DNA of 64,000 nucleotides from JANQOH01 sp965201115 (GCA_965201115.1 OZ241745.1:930001-994000), one strand, 5' to 3'. Positions 37,332 to 50,243 are shown, counted from the first letter of the stretch. Notes: generated from the sequence alone by a model not told the origin. Numbers and translations: made by a program.

Positions 37332-38350
37332 ATCTCGACGATGCCGCCGTACATCTCGACCTCGCGCACGACACCGTGCCAGCGCGCCAGCTCCTTGTAC
37401 CAGTCGAGGGTGATTGTCTCGATCGTCTTGTCGACCGCGCCGGACTCGAGGGCGTCGCAGATCTCGGCGACGCCGTCCTCCGCGGTCTTTTCGGCGCGCC
37501 AGCCGAGCGCCTCGACACGGTCGAACGCCACGCGGTAGCTGCGGCGATCGGGGTCGCCGTACCATTCGATATCGACGTCGCGGGGCACGAGGCGGGCCAC
37601 CAATTCGCCGAGCGGGCCGATGCGGTACACATTGGCGGCGGAGCCCACGTTGAATATCCGCCCGTTGATTTTCGCGGAGTCGGCTTCGAGCATGAACATC
37701 TGCGCCCGCGCCGTGTCGCGCACATGCACCATGGGCCGCCATTGCGAGCCGTCGCGCATGAGCGGCAGTTTGCCGGTCCTGAAGGCGCCCCAGGTCATGC
37801 CGTTGATGGCGAGGTCGAACCGCATGCGCGGCGACAGGCCATAGACGGTGGCCTGCCGCAACACGACGACGCAGAACTTCTCGTCCGCCAACGGCAACAC
37901 GCCGCGCTCCGCCATCTCGTTGGCGCGGGCGTAGGTGGTCAGCGGATTGGGAGCGCTCGCCTCGTCCGCCACGGCGCCCCCGGCCTGGAAGCCGTAGATG
38001 CTGCAGGACGACGGCAGGACATAGCGCCGCGCGCCGGCCTCTCGCGCCAGCCGCGCGGCGCGCACGCGCGAATCGCGATTGATCTCCCAAGTTGCGTCCT
38101 GGAACAGCTCGCCGGATGGGTCGTTGGATATGGCGGCGAGATCGATGACCGCATCCACGCCGCCGAAGTGTTCCGGCGCCAGTTTGCGGTTGTCCTCCAC
38201 GACAACCTCGAGCCCGTCGCGATCTGGTAGAAGGCGGCGGCCGAAGAAGAAGCGATCGACGGCGCGCACGGCGTAGCCCGCGTCGAGCAGCATGGGAACG
38301 AGCACCGTGCCGATATAGCCGCCGGCGCCGGTGACGAGAACGCGCGTCAT
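37328..38350 (-). CDS. NAD-dependent epimerase/dehydratase
   Basis: The 340-residue extended SDR starts at ATG 38350 (MTRVLVTGAGGYIGTVL). It has the Rossmann motif GAGGYIG, the serine block PSSCSIYGF and the tyrosine motif in TYARANEMAE. The usual lysine of YxxxK is Asn here, a feature I have seen in some related epimerases. It probably acts on a nucleotide sugar, given rmlD and rmlA downstream. Its exact substrate is unknown. Confidence 0.85.
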   Translation of the reverse strand: MTRVLVTGAGGYIGTVLVPMLLDAGYAVRAVDRFFFGRRLLPDRDGLEVVVEDNRKLAPEHFGGVDAVIDLAAISNDPSGELFQDATWEINRDSRVRAARLAREAGARRYVLPSSCSIYGFQAGGAVADEASAPNPLTTYARANEMAERGVLPLADEKFCVVVLRQATVYGLSPRMRFDLAINGMTWGAFRTGKLPLMRDGSQWRPMVHVRDTARAQMFMLEADSAKINGRIFNVGSAANVYRIGPLGELVARLVPRDVDIEWYGDPDRRSYRVAFDRVEALGWRAEKTAEDGVAEICDALESGAVDKTIETITLDWYKELARWHGVVREVEMYGGIVEI

Positions 38351-38491
38351 CGATTTCCTCTTCGTGGGGCGGTCATGAGGGACGGGCTTGCGCCCGGCCG
38401 GCACACAATACCCGTAACCGTTATAGCCGCGCCCGGCGCCGCGGCGCAAGGGCCGCGTCGCGCGCCGCCCCGGCGCCGATACTGCCGGGCG

Positions 38492-38515
38492 CTAACCCGC
38501 ATTTCTCATACGGGT
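38492..38515. repeat. IS1380 left target duplication and inverted repeat
   Basis: CTAA at 38492-38495 is the target duplication. The 20-bp left inverted repeat follows at 38496-38515. Confidence 0.93.
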
Positions 38516-40155
38516 TTGGGGCATCGGGGCTCTGTGTGCGATATAGTGTTGTTGAGTATGCACATATCGCGGCACGGAGGTGTTCCCCGATGCAGACGGA
38601 GTGTAGCACGGCGCTGGGCGGTTTTCAACCGGTCGACGGTCGCGCGGTTGTGGCGGCGTTCGACGGCGGGACGGTGACGTCGGACGCGGGGGCATTGTTG
38701 CCTGGCCGGGCGGATGCGGCGGTGGGTCTGGTCGATCGGTTTGCGGCCTGTTTCACCGATGGGCGTGCGCGTCATCTTGTCGAGCACGATGTTCGGACGC
38801 TGGTCATGCAGCGCGTGTTCGGGATCGCATTGGGATATGAGGACCTGAACGACCACGATGCGTTGCGTCACGATCCGGTCATGGCCGTGTTGGCGGGGAA
38901 GTTGGCGTCGCGTCGTTCGGACTGTGCGCCGCTTGCGGGCAAATCGACGCTGAACCGCCTTGAGTTGGGGGGCGCGGGGCCGTCGCGGTATTGCCGGATC
39001 GCGCATGACGGCTCGGCAATTGAGGATTTGTTCCTGACACTGTTTGTGGAGGCGCACAAGCGGCCCCCGGCTCGCTTGGTTATCGATCTCGACGCCACGG
39101 ACGATCGGCTTCACGGTCGCCAGGAGGGTCGTTTTTTCCACGGCTACTACGGCGGCTATTGCTATCTTCCGCTTTATGCGACTTGCGGTCGTCATCTTTT
39201 GGCGGCGCGGTTGCGCCCGGCGAATGAGGATGGGGCGGCCGGGGCCGTGGAGACTGTTGAGCGGATTGTGTCGCGGTTGCGGCGGCATTGGCCCCGCGTG
39301 CGGATAATGGTGCGCGCCGATTCGGGGTTCGCCCGCGAGGCGCTGATGGCGTGGTGCGAGGCCAACGGCGTCGATTACCTGTTGGGCTTGGCGCGGAACC
39401 CCCGTCTGGCGGCGGAAGTCGAGACCGAACTGGCGGCGGCGCAAGCGCACAGCGCGGGTTCGGGCAAGCCGCAACGCCGCTTCAAGGACTTCATGTGGAG
39501 GACGCGCGACAGCTGGAGCTGCGCGCGCCGCGTCGTCGCCAAGGCCGAGTGGACCCACGGCAAGGCCAACCCGCGTTTCGTCGTCACCTCGATTGCAACC
39601 CATCGGGTCCGCGCCCGGCATCTCTACGAGCGGCTTTACTGCCAACGCGGCGAGATGGAGAACCGGATCAAGGAGTGCCAACTCGACTTGTTCGCCGACC
39701 GCACGTCGACGCGGGTCATGCGGGCCAACCAGCTGCGCCTGTGGTTCGCGTCCATGGCTTATGTGTTGCTGTGCGCACTGCGCCGCATCGGCCTCGACTA
39801 CACCGAACTGGCGGTCGCCACATGCGGGAGCCTGCGCCTGAAACTGCTCAAGATCGGCGCTTGGGTCCGCGTCACCGTGCGCCGCGTCAAGATCGCCATG
39901 AACGCCGCGCATCCCTTCCAGCGCGAGTTCCGTATCGCCTGCCAACGATTATCCGCCGCCGCGGCGTAACGCGGCCACTCTCGCCCTTCCCCTCAACAAC
40001 GCAGGAACAGCCCGGAACGCGGCCCACCGCCAAACGGCGGACCGCCCCAACGCGCCCCGAAAATGCCCGCCAAGCCCCCCGACCACGAAAACACGCACGC
40101 ACGACAACCAACGACGCACAAACCGCACGACAACCACCCGTATGAGAAATGCGGG
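38496..40155 (+). mobile_element. complete IS1380-family insertion sequence
   Basis: The element is 1,660 bp with 20-bp perfect terminal inverted repeats (CCCGCATTTCTCATACGGGT at the left, complement at the right). It is flanked by a 4-bp duplication CTAA (38492-38495 and 40156-40159), the usual duplication length for IS1380. It contains one intact transposase gene. It inserted near the 3' end of the nuclease-like gene that begins at 40576. Confidence 0.95.
38590..39969 (+). CDS. IS1380-family transposase
   Basis: The 459-residue DDE transposase starts at ATG 38590 (MQTECSTALGG). Its acidic residues lie in DLDATDDRLHG (first D), VRADSGFARE (second D) and the C-terminal block RGEMENRIKECQLDLFADRTS (E). 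The block YGGYCYLPLY is typical of the IS1380 family. The frame is intact and full length. Confidence 0.93.
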   Translation: MQTECSTALGGFQPVDGRAVVAAFDGGTVTSDAGALLPGRADAAVGLVDRFAACFTDGRARHLVEHDVRTLVMQRVFGIALGYEDLNDHDALRHDPVMAVLAGKLASRRSDCAPLAGKSTLNRLELGGAGPSRYCRIAHDGSAIEDLFLTLFVEAHKRPPARLVIDLDATDDRLHGRQEGRFFHGYYGGYCYLPLYATCGRHLLAARLRPANEDGAAGAVETVERIVSRLRRHWPRVRIMVRADSGFAREALMAWCEANGVDYLLGLARNPRLAAEVETELAAAQAHSAGSGKPQRRFKDFMWRTRDSWSCARRVVAKAEWTHGKANPRFVVTSIATHRVRARHLYERLYCQRGEMENRIKECQLDLFADRTSTRVMRANQLRLWFASMAYVLLCALRRIGLDYTELAVATCGSLRLKLLKIGAWVRVTVRRVKIAMNAAHPFQREFRIACQRLSAAAA

Positions 40156-40159
40156 CTAA
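40136..40159. repeat. IS1380 right inverted repeat and target duplication
   Basis: The 20-bp repeat at 40136-40155 is an exact complement of the left end. CTAA at 40156-40159 repeats the target. Confidence 0.93.
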
Positions 40160-40576
40160 TTGCGTCGCTACGTCGGGCCGCTCGACCGTTGGGCCGAGGA
40201 GTTGCCTCTGCACAGGCGGCTGCTCCAAATGCAGAACGACCTTCCATTCCCGCTTATCCAGCGCCCGACGCGCGAAGTCTTTTTCCTCCGGATCATCGGC
40301 GTTTTTGCAGGCAGCCGCCAGACCGGCGAGGGTGTCGCGAACCTTTTGTGCGACCTCGTCCGGAAGATCGGTCGGTTTCTTCCGGGGATAAACGCTGTAG
40401 TCCTTGACCTCGATGAGCCACGCCGCGTCCCCGGCCAAGCAAACCATGTCGACGGCTTTCGAACCGCCAGCGGTGCTTTGAAACCGCTTCCGATAGAATG
40501 CCCATAGATCGTACTTCGTCGCCGCGCAATTGACCGGAAACCGAAATTGCAACTGGCCCTCGTGGATCCGCATCAT
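40156..40576 (-). CDS. small PD-(D/E)XK nuclease-like protein, C terminus replaced by IS1380
   Basis: The N-terminal 140 residues carry a restriction-nuclease-like site: Asp43, Glu56 and Lys58 in KAVDMVCL...WLIEVKDY. This is followed by a helical part (PDEVAQKVRDTLAGLAAACKN). The start overlaps the stop of the upstream ATPase gene (ATGA). The IS1380 insertion replaces the last 24 or so codons: as the DNA stands the frame runs into the IS to 39887 (229 residues). Removing the IS gives 163 residues ending at 38421. The native tail is alanine/arginine rich, so activity might survive. I do not recognise a named family. Confidence 0.7.
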
Positions 40577-41628
40577 TTATCGAGCTCCTCGAAATACCGG
40601 TTCGACTGCTTGAGATTTTCATCCACCAGCAGAAGCGGCTCCATGGCGTTCATCGTATCGCCCTGCGCGACTTCCACACCGTCGCTGCCGCTTCGCAAAG
40701 CGAAATAGCGCTGTTCGATATCCCGGAACTGTGGGTTCCGCAGTAGTATTTCCAGCTCCCGCAGCAGAAACAGGTTGTGCGTTGCGGCTACAACCTGCGT
40801 TCCCGCACTGCACAGGCCCAGAATTGCGGCGGCAACATTTTGGATCAGAGTCGGGTTCAGGTTCGCCTCCGGTTCGTCCCAAAATAAACATCTCTTGTCG
40901 ACTAGCGAGCCTGTCGCGATTAATCGTGCAAGCATTCCAATCTTTCGCCAACCTTCCGCGACCAGATGCATTTCCATTGTTCCGGACCCGGGTTGTTGTA
41001 AATAGAATCGCCCCGACCTCTCTAAAATGAAGCGGCCATGCACTATCTCTCCCAATGGTTTAAGCAAATTCTTTACAGTATTGCTACGCGGCCCTTTGGT
41101 CGCCGCGGAACCCAGTAGCAGACATGTATCGCGCCATGTTTCGTCGAACTCCAATTCGTGAGTTTCATACAGCGAAACGAACCCGGGATAAATTGTCAGC
41201 AACTCCCGCGTAGGCAAGAAGACGGGCGGACAGTCGCACCATGCGTTGGGGTCTCGGGTAATATCGACTTCCGACTTGTTTCGCGTGGCAAACGCAAAGC
41301 CGATTGACGTGGCTTCGTCGCGAAACGTAACGCTCACTTCGCAGCGTTCGCGTCCCTGCCGTCGTCTGGCCAATCTGCCCAAGGCCTCGGGCCGGAACAC
41401 GCCGACGAGCTTCTCGGCGAGGCGCCGCTGCAACACCGCTTTCGTGGGCTTGCGCACGTTACGTTTCCGGCCTTCCTCCGCACTTGCCGCCATCACGGCA
41501 TAGGGGAGCTTGAGCAAATGGGTCTTGCCCAAGCCGTTGTCGCCGACGATGACGTTGAGGCCCCGCGAGAAGCGCAGTTCGGCGTGCCGGAAAGCCGTGA
41601 AATTCGTTATCTTGAGGCTGCGTAACAA
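40573..41628 (-). CDS. AAA-family ATPase, partner of the nuclease-like protein
   Basis: The 351-residue ABC/SMC-like ATPase has Walker A GDNGLGKT at residues 29-36, Walker B in CLFWDEPEANLNP and the switch histidine in AATHNLFLLRELE. The start is TTG 41628 behind GGGAGA; similarity (LRSLKITNFTAFRHAEL) begins right there. Base composition is lower in GC than metH next door, suggesting transfer. Coupled by ATGA overlap to the nuclease-like gene, it looks like the sensor/motor of a two-gene defence module. Confidence 0.8.
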   Translation of the reverse strand: MLRSLKITNFTAFRHAELRFSRGLNVIVGDNGLGKTHLLKLPYAVMAASAEEGRKRNVRKPTKAVLQRRLAEKLVGVFRPEALGRLARRRQGRERCEVSVTFRDEATSIGFAFATRNKSEVDITRDPNAWCDCPPVFLPTRELLTIYPGFVSLYETHELEFDETWRDTCLLLGSAATKGPRSNTVKNLLKPLGEIVHGRFILERSGRFYLQQPGSGTMEMHLVAEGWRKIGMLARLIATGSLVDKRCLFWDEPEANLNPTLIQNVAAAILGLCSAGTQVVAATHNLFLLRELEILLRNPQFRDIEQRYFALRSGSDGVEVAQGDTMNAMEPLLLVDENLKQSNRYFEELDK

Positions 41629-41707
41629 TGCCGGTCTCCCGTGCTTGCCGCCCTGCCGGGCGGGCGGGGGCGCGGATTATACGCCGGCGCGGCGCGCGGC
41701 GCCAGCG

Positions 41708-45207
<3,500 letters not shown>

Positions 45208-45211
<4 letters not shown>

Positions 45212-46209
45212 GTCGCAGCTTCGGGGGCGCCGGCGAGGCGCGGGGGCGCGCCGCCGGCGGCGTTCGCCGCGCCTTCGCGCCGCGCGGTCCACAGCGTCAC
45301 GGTGAGCGGGTTGCCGGGGAGGCGGCGCGGCGGCGCGGGGCGCAGGCCCGCCGCACGGCTCCATCCCGCCACTTCGGCCTCCGCGAAACCGAGCCGGCGG
45401 TGCGCGTGTTCCTCGCGCAGCCGCTCATGGTCGTGCGGCGCGAAATCCACCAGTATCGACCGCCCGCCCGGCCGCAGGACGCGCGCCGCCTCGGCGATCG
45501 CCCGCGCCGGCCGATCGGCGAAATGCAGCACCATGTGGAACACGCAGAGGTCGAACGACGCGGCGGCGAACGGCAGCGCATACATGTCGGCGTGGCGCGC
45601 GCGGCAGTGGCGGAAACGCGCGCCCGACAGCCGCACCCGGGCGATCTCCAGCATTTCGTGCGACAGATCGACGCCGACGCCGTGTTCGATCCGGTCCGCC
45701 GCGAGTTCCAGTATGCGGCCGGTTCCCGTCCCGACGTCGAGCAGCGCGCCGACCGGCCCGGGGCCGATGGCCTCGAGCAGCGCCGCCTCCACCGCGCTTT
45801 CCGGCACATAGAGCGCGCGCACTTCGTCCCAGCGCGCGGCGTTGTCGCGGAAGTAGCGCGCCGCGCGCTCGGCGCGGGCGCGCTTGACCGCCGCCAGCCG
45901 TTCGCGGTCGCGCTCCAGCGTCGGGTCGTCGGCGGGGAAGCGCGCGCACAGCAGGCGCGCCAACCCGCCGTTCGCCGCGTCCGGGGCCAGCCGGTAGAAC
46001 GCCCATGTGCGTTCCTGGAACCGCTCCAGAAGCCCGGCTTCGCAGAGCAGTTTCAGGTGCCGCGACACGCGCGGCTGGCTCTGGCCCAGTATCTGCGTGA
46101 GTTCGGTGACCGTGAGTTCGCCGTCGGCGCACAGGGCGAGCAGCCGCAGCCGCGTGCTTTCGGCGACGGCGCGCAAGGCGTTGAGCAGAAGGTCGAGGGA
46201 TCCGGCCAC
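45208..46209 (-). CDS. ArsR-type regulator fused to a SAM-dependent methyltransferase (SahR-like)
   Basis: The 333-residue fusion has an N-terminal winged helix (STRLRLLALCADGELTVTELTQIL, RVSRHLKLLCEAG) and a class I methyltransferase domain (LLDVGTGTGRILELAA motif I, MLHFADRP-like region, VLRPGGRSILVDF). Such ArsR-methyltransferase fusions next to metH are known in alphaproteobacteria and belong to the SahR group, which senses S-adenosylhomocysteine. It precedes metH by a GTGA overlap, and a matching palindrome lies just upstream of its start. Autoregulation of the regulator-metH operon is inferred. Confidence 0.88.
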
Positions 46210-46234
46210 CGCCTGCCTCTCCGTGCTTCATGCA

Positions 46235-46256
46235 CATATAAGCATATCCTTATATG
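46235..46256. promoter_or_regulatory. palindromic operator upstream of the regulator-metH operon
   Basis: The perfect inverted repeat CATATAAG / CTTATATG has a 6-base centre. It lies 25 bases upstream of the regulator start, in a region otherwise rich in GC. Its size and AT-rich arms suit an ArsR-family dimer. Confidence 0.8.
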
Positions 46257-46409
46257 GGCGGCGCGCAAGCGGCGGCCCGGCCGGGCCGGGCCGGAGAGCG
46301 CCGGCGCCCCCGGGGTGCGCGCGCGGAGTTGCGAACGATTTTCACTTGCATTCGCGCGGCGGCGCGCCCATATTTGCGGTTGCGACACATTCGCATGAGG
46401 AGCGCCGCC

Positions 46410-47597
46410 ATGTGTTCGATCCCCGCCGCCGCCGAAGCCCGGCCGGCAAAGCCCCCCGGCCGCCGCCGCATCTGGGAAATCGACCCTGCCTATCACTGCA
46501 TGATCTGCGGCTCGTGCCTCGACGCCGAAGACCTGAGAAAACTCACCGCAAGGGCCGGCCTGCGCCTGAAGCCCGACGCCACCGAATTCCAGCTTCACGG
46601 CGCGGTCGTCCACGCCATGGGCGAGGGAAAAACCCTAGCGAAGCTCGTGCAGAAACGGCTCGACAGAAAATTCCACGCGCATATCCGCCGGAGCGCCGCG
46701 TTTTCCACCGAATCGGAGCTGCGCGCCTGGTGGCGCGAATCGCTGGCGCGCGGCGATATCGTCGGCCCGTACTGGGCGCTGATGACCCATTCCGCCGCGA
46801 CGCGCGCGCTGTCGGTGGAGCTGTTCGGCGAGATCCACATGCTCTCGCACCTTGAGGGATCGACGAACCGGGCCTTCAAGCGCCGCTTGGCGGCGCTTGA
46901 ACGCGAGGCCGCGGCGGCGCGCGACCGCCTCGCCGAACGCGCGCGGGAGATCGACGGGTTGCGCGCGGAGTTGCGCGGCGCGGCGGAGGAGAACCGCCGC
47001 CTCGCCGCCGCGGAAGACCGGCTGGCGCGCCTCGAATCGGGCGCGGAGCGCAAGGCCGCCGCCGCGCGTATCGCCGAGCTTGAGCGAATCGCCGCCGCGA
47101 GCATCCGCGACGGCCGCGCCGCCGCCGGGCGCATCGCCGAACAGGACGCCGCGCTGCGCGCGCGCGACGCCGAGATCGCCGCGCTGCGCCGTTCGCTCGC
47201 CGCGGCCGAAAGCGAATCGGAAACGCTGGCGAGCCTGCTCCGCCGCGCGACCGCCGACGCCGGGGAGGCCGCCGACGCCGTCCCCATCGACCTGGCCGGG
47301 CGCGGAATCGTCTATGTCGGCGGGCGCGCCAGCCTGCTCGCCCACTTCCGGGCGCTGGTCGAGACCGCCAACGGGCGCTTCTTCCACCACGACGGCGGGA
47401 TCGAAGACAACGACCGCATGCTCGGCCGCTCGCTTGCGCAAGGCGACGCGGTGCTGTGCCCGGTCGATTGCGTGAGCCACGGCGCATGCCGGCGCGCCAA
47501 GAAGTTCTGCAAGCGCACCTCGCGCATGTTCGTGCCACTGCGCAGCTCGGGCTTGTCTTCCTTCGTTGGCGGTCTGCGCCGCGTCGCTCTGCAATAG
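46410..47597 (+). CDS. DUF2325 protein with long coiled coil
   Basis: The 395-residue protein has an N-terminal CxxC pair (YHCMICGSC), a central alanine/arginine/glutamate-rich coiled coil (about residues 150-280), and a C-terminal DUF2325 domain (GRGIVYVGGRASLLAHFRAL ... CPVDCVSHGACRRAKKFCKR). DUF2325 proteins often sit by iron and heme genes. The start at 46410 is preceded by GAGGAG; the frame runs back further without similarity. Function is unknown. Confidence 0.8.
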   Translation: MCSIPAAAEARPAKPPGRRRIWEIDPAYHCMICGSCLDAEDLRKLTARAGLRLKPDATEFQLHGAVVHAMGEGKTLAKLVQKRLDRKFHAHIRRSAAFSTESELRAWWRESLARGDIVGPYWALMTHSAATRALSVELFGEIHMLSHLEGSTNRAFKRRLAALEREAAAARDRLAERAREIDGLRAELRGAAEENRRLAAAEDRLARLESGAERKAAAARIAELERIAAASIRDGRAAAGRIAEQDAALRARDAEIAALRRSLAAAESESETLASLLRRATADAGEAADAVPIDLAGRGIVYVGGRASLLAHFRALVETANGRFFHHDGGIEDNDRMLGRSLAQGDAVLCPVDCVSHGACRRAKKFCKRTSRMFVPLRSSGLSSFVGGLRRVALQ

Positions 47598-47648
47598 GCC
47601 GCGGCGGCCGAAGTTGCGGGCGCCGGCGCAACCCCGCCCCGGCCCGCG

Positions 47649-48404
47649 TCAGCGCCGTGCGCGCGTCCAGTTGTAGATGCCGCTCGCGGCGAGCAGGACA
47701 AGCAGAACCGCCGCCGCATCCATGACCAGCGGCCCCAGCGCGCCGAACAGGCGGCCGCTGTGCAGGTCGAGCAGAACGCGCTCCCATGGCAGGCCTTCGC
47801 CGCGCCGCGATTCGGCGATGCGCGCGGCGATCGCGGGCGGCAGCGGCGCCGCCCGCGCCCATGCGGGCGCGGCAGCCGCCGCGGCGCGGCGCCATTCGAC
47901 CAAGTCGGCGTCGCCCGCCCAAACCGCGCCTCCCGCGCGCAGAAACAATGCGCCTCCCGGCCCCGCCGCGAGCGCCTCTACGGGAAGCGGAACGCCCACC
48001 GGTGCCGCCTTTTCGATCAGGACTCCGTCGGCGGCGAACAGCCATACCGCGTCCGCCGCGGCAACGGCGATAGCCGGCAGGCCCACCGCCGCCGCGGCGC
48101 CCGCCAGGGGCGCGGCGCTCTCCCCCGCCGGCGCGCCGTCGAGATAGATCCGCCCGCCCGCCCACGCGACCCACGAATCGCCAGCGGGAAACCCGTTCTC
48201 CGGCGCGTCGGATTCGACGCCGTACCAGCTCAGCAGCCACGGATACGCGGCGAAGCGCCGGTCCAGGCCGAGCGCCTCGGTATGGTTGAGCAGGATGCCC
48301 GAGACGACGAGCAGCGCCACGAACGGCGCCGCCGCCAGCCCGAGCCGGCGGTGCCAGAGCAAGACCGCGCGCCGCAAGCGGTAGCCGAGGGGCCGGCGCC
48401 TCAC
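47649..48404 (-). CDS. PepSY-associated membrane protein
   Basis: The 251-residue protein has an N-terminal membrane segment after a basic start (RLRRAVLLWHRRLGLAAAPFVALLVVSGILLNH), a periplasmic domain with beta-propeller-like repeats, and a C-terminal membrane segment (VMDAAAVLLVLLAASGIYNWTR). Conserved His residues (LLWHRRLG and LDLHSGRLFG) are typical of PiuB/PepSY-TM ferric-reductase-like proteins. The GTG start overlaps the stop of the FMN-binding gene (GTGA). It is likely part of an electron path to the periplasm. Confidence 0.8.
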   Translation of the reverse strand: MRRRPLGYRLRRAVLLWHRRLGLAAAPFVALLVVSGILLNHTEALGLDRRFAAYPWLLSWYGVESDAPENGFPAGDSWVAWAGGRIYLDGAPAGESAAPLAGAAAAVGLPAIAVAAADAVWLFAADGVLIEKAAPVGVPLPVEALAAGPGGALFLRAGGAVWAGDADLVEWRRAAAAAAPAWARAAPLPPAIAARIAESRRGEGLPWERVLLDLHSGRLFGALGPLVMDAAAVLLVLLAASGIYNWTRARR

Positions 48405-48946
48405 GGCCCTCCGCCCGCGACCGCGTTGTGCAGATACAGGGCGAGGCGCCCCAGATTGGTCAGCGCGCGCACCGACAGCGTGGCGCCGGAAATGCCGTCG
48501 ATGCGCCGGTCGAGACGCAACCGCCCGTCCAGCCGCGCGCCGACGAATTGCGCGGTGAAGAAATCGTGGCGGACTTCCCAGCCGCGGCTCTCGCGATAGA
48601 CGAGCACGCGGACGCTCTCGATAGCGCCGTCGTGGACGACGAGTCCGGTGGTAATCGGCTTGACCTTGCCGATTTCCTCGAGGATCCACGCGGTTCGCCG
48701 CTCCGCGCGCCAGTAGTTCAGGCGCAGGCCGCCGAACCGGTGGCCCAGTATCCCGGCGATCGCCGCGCGATGATCGCCGGTGACCCAGAACTTCTTCGCC
48801 TTCGGCGCCGCGCCGTCGAAGGCGGCGGCGAGAAACGCCTCCGGCGTCATGTACACGTCCTCGATGCCCTCATCGACGGTCGCGCCCGCCGCGCCGGAGA
48901 CGGCGAGCGCGATCGCCGCGAGGGCGCCCGGCAGGCGCCCCCGCAC
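48401..48946 (-). CDS. exported FMN-binding protein
   Basis: The 181-residue protein has an N-terminal signal peptide (to about residue 22, VSGAAGA) and an FMN-binding domain ending DGISGATLSVRAL. In that motif a Thr/Ser normally carries covalent FMN. I chose the GTG at 48946, just after the porin stop. It probably relays electrons in the periplasm with the PepSY partner encoded downstream. Confidence 0.82.
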   Translation of the reverse strand: MRGRLPGALAAIALAVSGAAGATVDEGIEDVYMTPEAFLAAAFDGAAPKAKKFWVTGDHRAAIAGILGHRFGGLRLNYWRAERRTAWILEEIGKVKPITTGLVVHDGAIESVRVLVYRESRGWEVRHDFFTAQFVGARLDGRLRLDRRIDGISGATLSVRALTNLGRLALYLHNAVAGGGP

Positions 48947-48950
48947 GGCC

Positions 48951-50243
48951 CTAAAACTGGAAGCCCACGCCCAGGTTGAGGATCTTTTCGTCGTCGGCGC
49001 CCGACGTCTTGACGAGCGTGTGGTCGATCTTGAGCACGACGTCTTCATGCAGCCAGATATTCGCGCCCACGTCGAAATGCTTGAGCGCGGTGTCGTTGTC
49101 GTTGCCGGCGTTGTTGTCCGACACGCTGTAGCGCGTGAACAGGCCGATGTCGAAGCCGCCCGCGTCGAACCGCACCGCCGGCTCCACATACCAGCCCCAT
49201 TGGACGTCGCGGCCCGAGGCGTCGGGCGCCGCGCCGTCGAGATTCCACCGCGCGGCCAGCGCGCGCAGCCCGAACACGCCGCGCCGGATAGCCACGTGCC
49301 CCTCGATCAGCGTCGCGGACACCTCTGCTCCGCCCATGCCGCGGTCGCCCTTGCCCTGCGTCAGGTCGCTTTGGTATTGGCCCGTCGCCGCGATCTCGAC
49401 GCCGGGCATCCCGGTGTAGCGGAGCCGCCCCGTGAATGCGGCGGAGTTCGCCTCGGCTTCCGCGACCTTCTGGCGCCCGTCGCGAATCTTCCACGTTCCC
49501 GAGTCGTCGTCGTCGCCCCGCATCTTGTCGCCGCCGAGGCCCGAATGCACGGAGGCGTCGTACGACAGCCCCGCGCCGAGTTCGCCGGCGAAGCCGATGC
49601 CGGCCTCCCACCACGTGGTCGGGATTATGTTCTTCTCCACGATGTTGCGCTCGACGCCGTAATAGGTCGGCGGTTCGTGGGTTTCGTTGAGCAGGCCGAC
49701 GGGGATGAGAAACACCCCGGCGCGCGCCGAATGGCCGGGCGTGTAGTCGTATTCGATGAACGCCTGCTCGACCTCCACCTCGCCGGGCTTGCCCTCGCCA
49801 GCCAGCGCGTGCTCGACCTCGAGTTCGCCCGCCAGGCGCACCGTGTCGGAGAAATCGTGCCCCAGGAACAGCACGAGGCGATGCACGTCGATCTGGCTCT
49901 TGTTGTCGTCCTTGCGGTTGTAGTGGACCTCGCCGTAGCCGCCGAGCTGCGTGTTCGCCCACCAGCCGTCGCCCGCGCCGCCGTCGCCGGCCAGCGTCGA
50001 TTCGACGAGATCGCCCGTCGCCTCGACCATGACCTCGGTTTCGGCGACGCGATCGGTCGTGTCCTCGATCCGCGCCTCGTTCCGCCGCACCTGTTCGGTC
50101 AGCTCCTCGATCAGCCGCTGCTGGCGCTGGATCGTTTCCCACATTTCCTCCGGCGTCGGCATTGCGTCCTGCGCCGCCGCCGGGGCCGCGCAGATGACGG
50201 CGGCGGCGAACGCCGCGCGGACTGTTCGAGTGCTGGGCAACAT
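48951..50243 (-). CDS. outer-membrane porin (OprP/OprO-like)
   Basis: The 430-residue protein has a signal peptide (cleavage near AAPAAAQ, residue 25), a coiled-coil segment (TIQRQQRLIEELTEQVRRNEARIE) and many alternating beta strands ending in a terminal aromatic (NLGVGFQF). That is the outer-membrane assembly signature. The substrate is unknown. The gene is first in a minus-strand run with the FMN-binding and PepSY genes; a palindrome lies upstream. Confidence 0.85.
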   Translation of the reverse strand: MLPSTRTVRAAFAAAVICAAPAAAQDAMPTPEEMWETIQRQQRLIEELTEQVRRNEARIEDTTDRVAETEVMVEATGDLVESTLAGDGGAGDGWWANTQLGGYGEVHYNRKDDNKSQIDVHRLVLFLGHDFSDTVRLAGELEVEHALAGEGKPGEVEVEQAFIEYDYTPGHSARAGVFLIPVGLLNETHEPPTYYGVERNIVEKNIIPTTWWEAGIGFAGELGAGLSYDASVHSGLGGDKMRGDDDDSGTWKIRDGRQKVAEAEANSAAFTGRLRYTGMPGVEIAATGQYQSDLTQGKGDRGMGGAEVSATLIEGHVAIRRGVFGLRALAARWNLDGAAPDASGRDVQWGWYVEPAVRFDAGGFDIGLFTRYSVSDNNAGNDNDTALKHFDVGANIWLHEDVVLKIDHTLVKTSGADDEKILNLGVGFQF

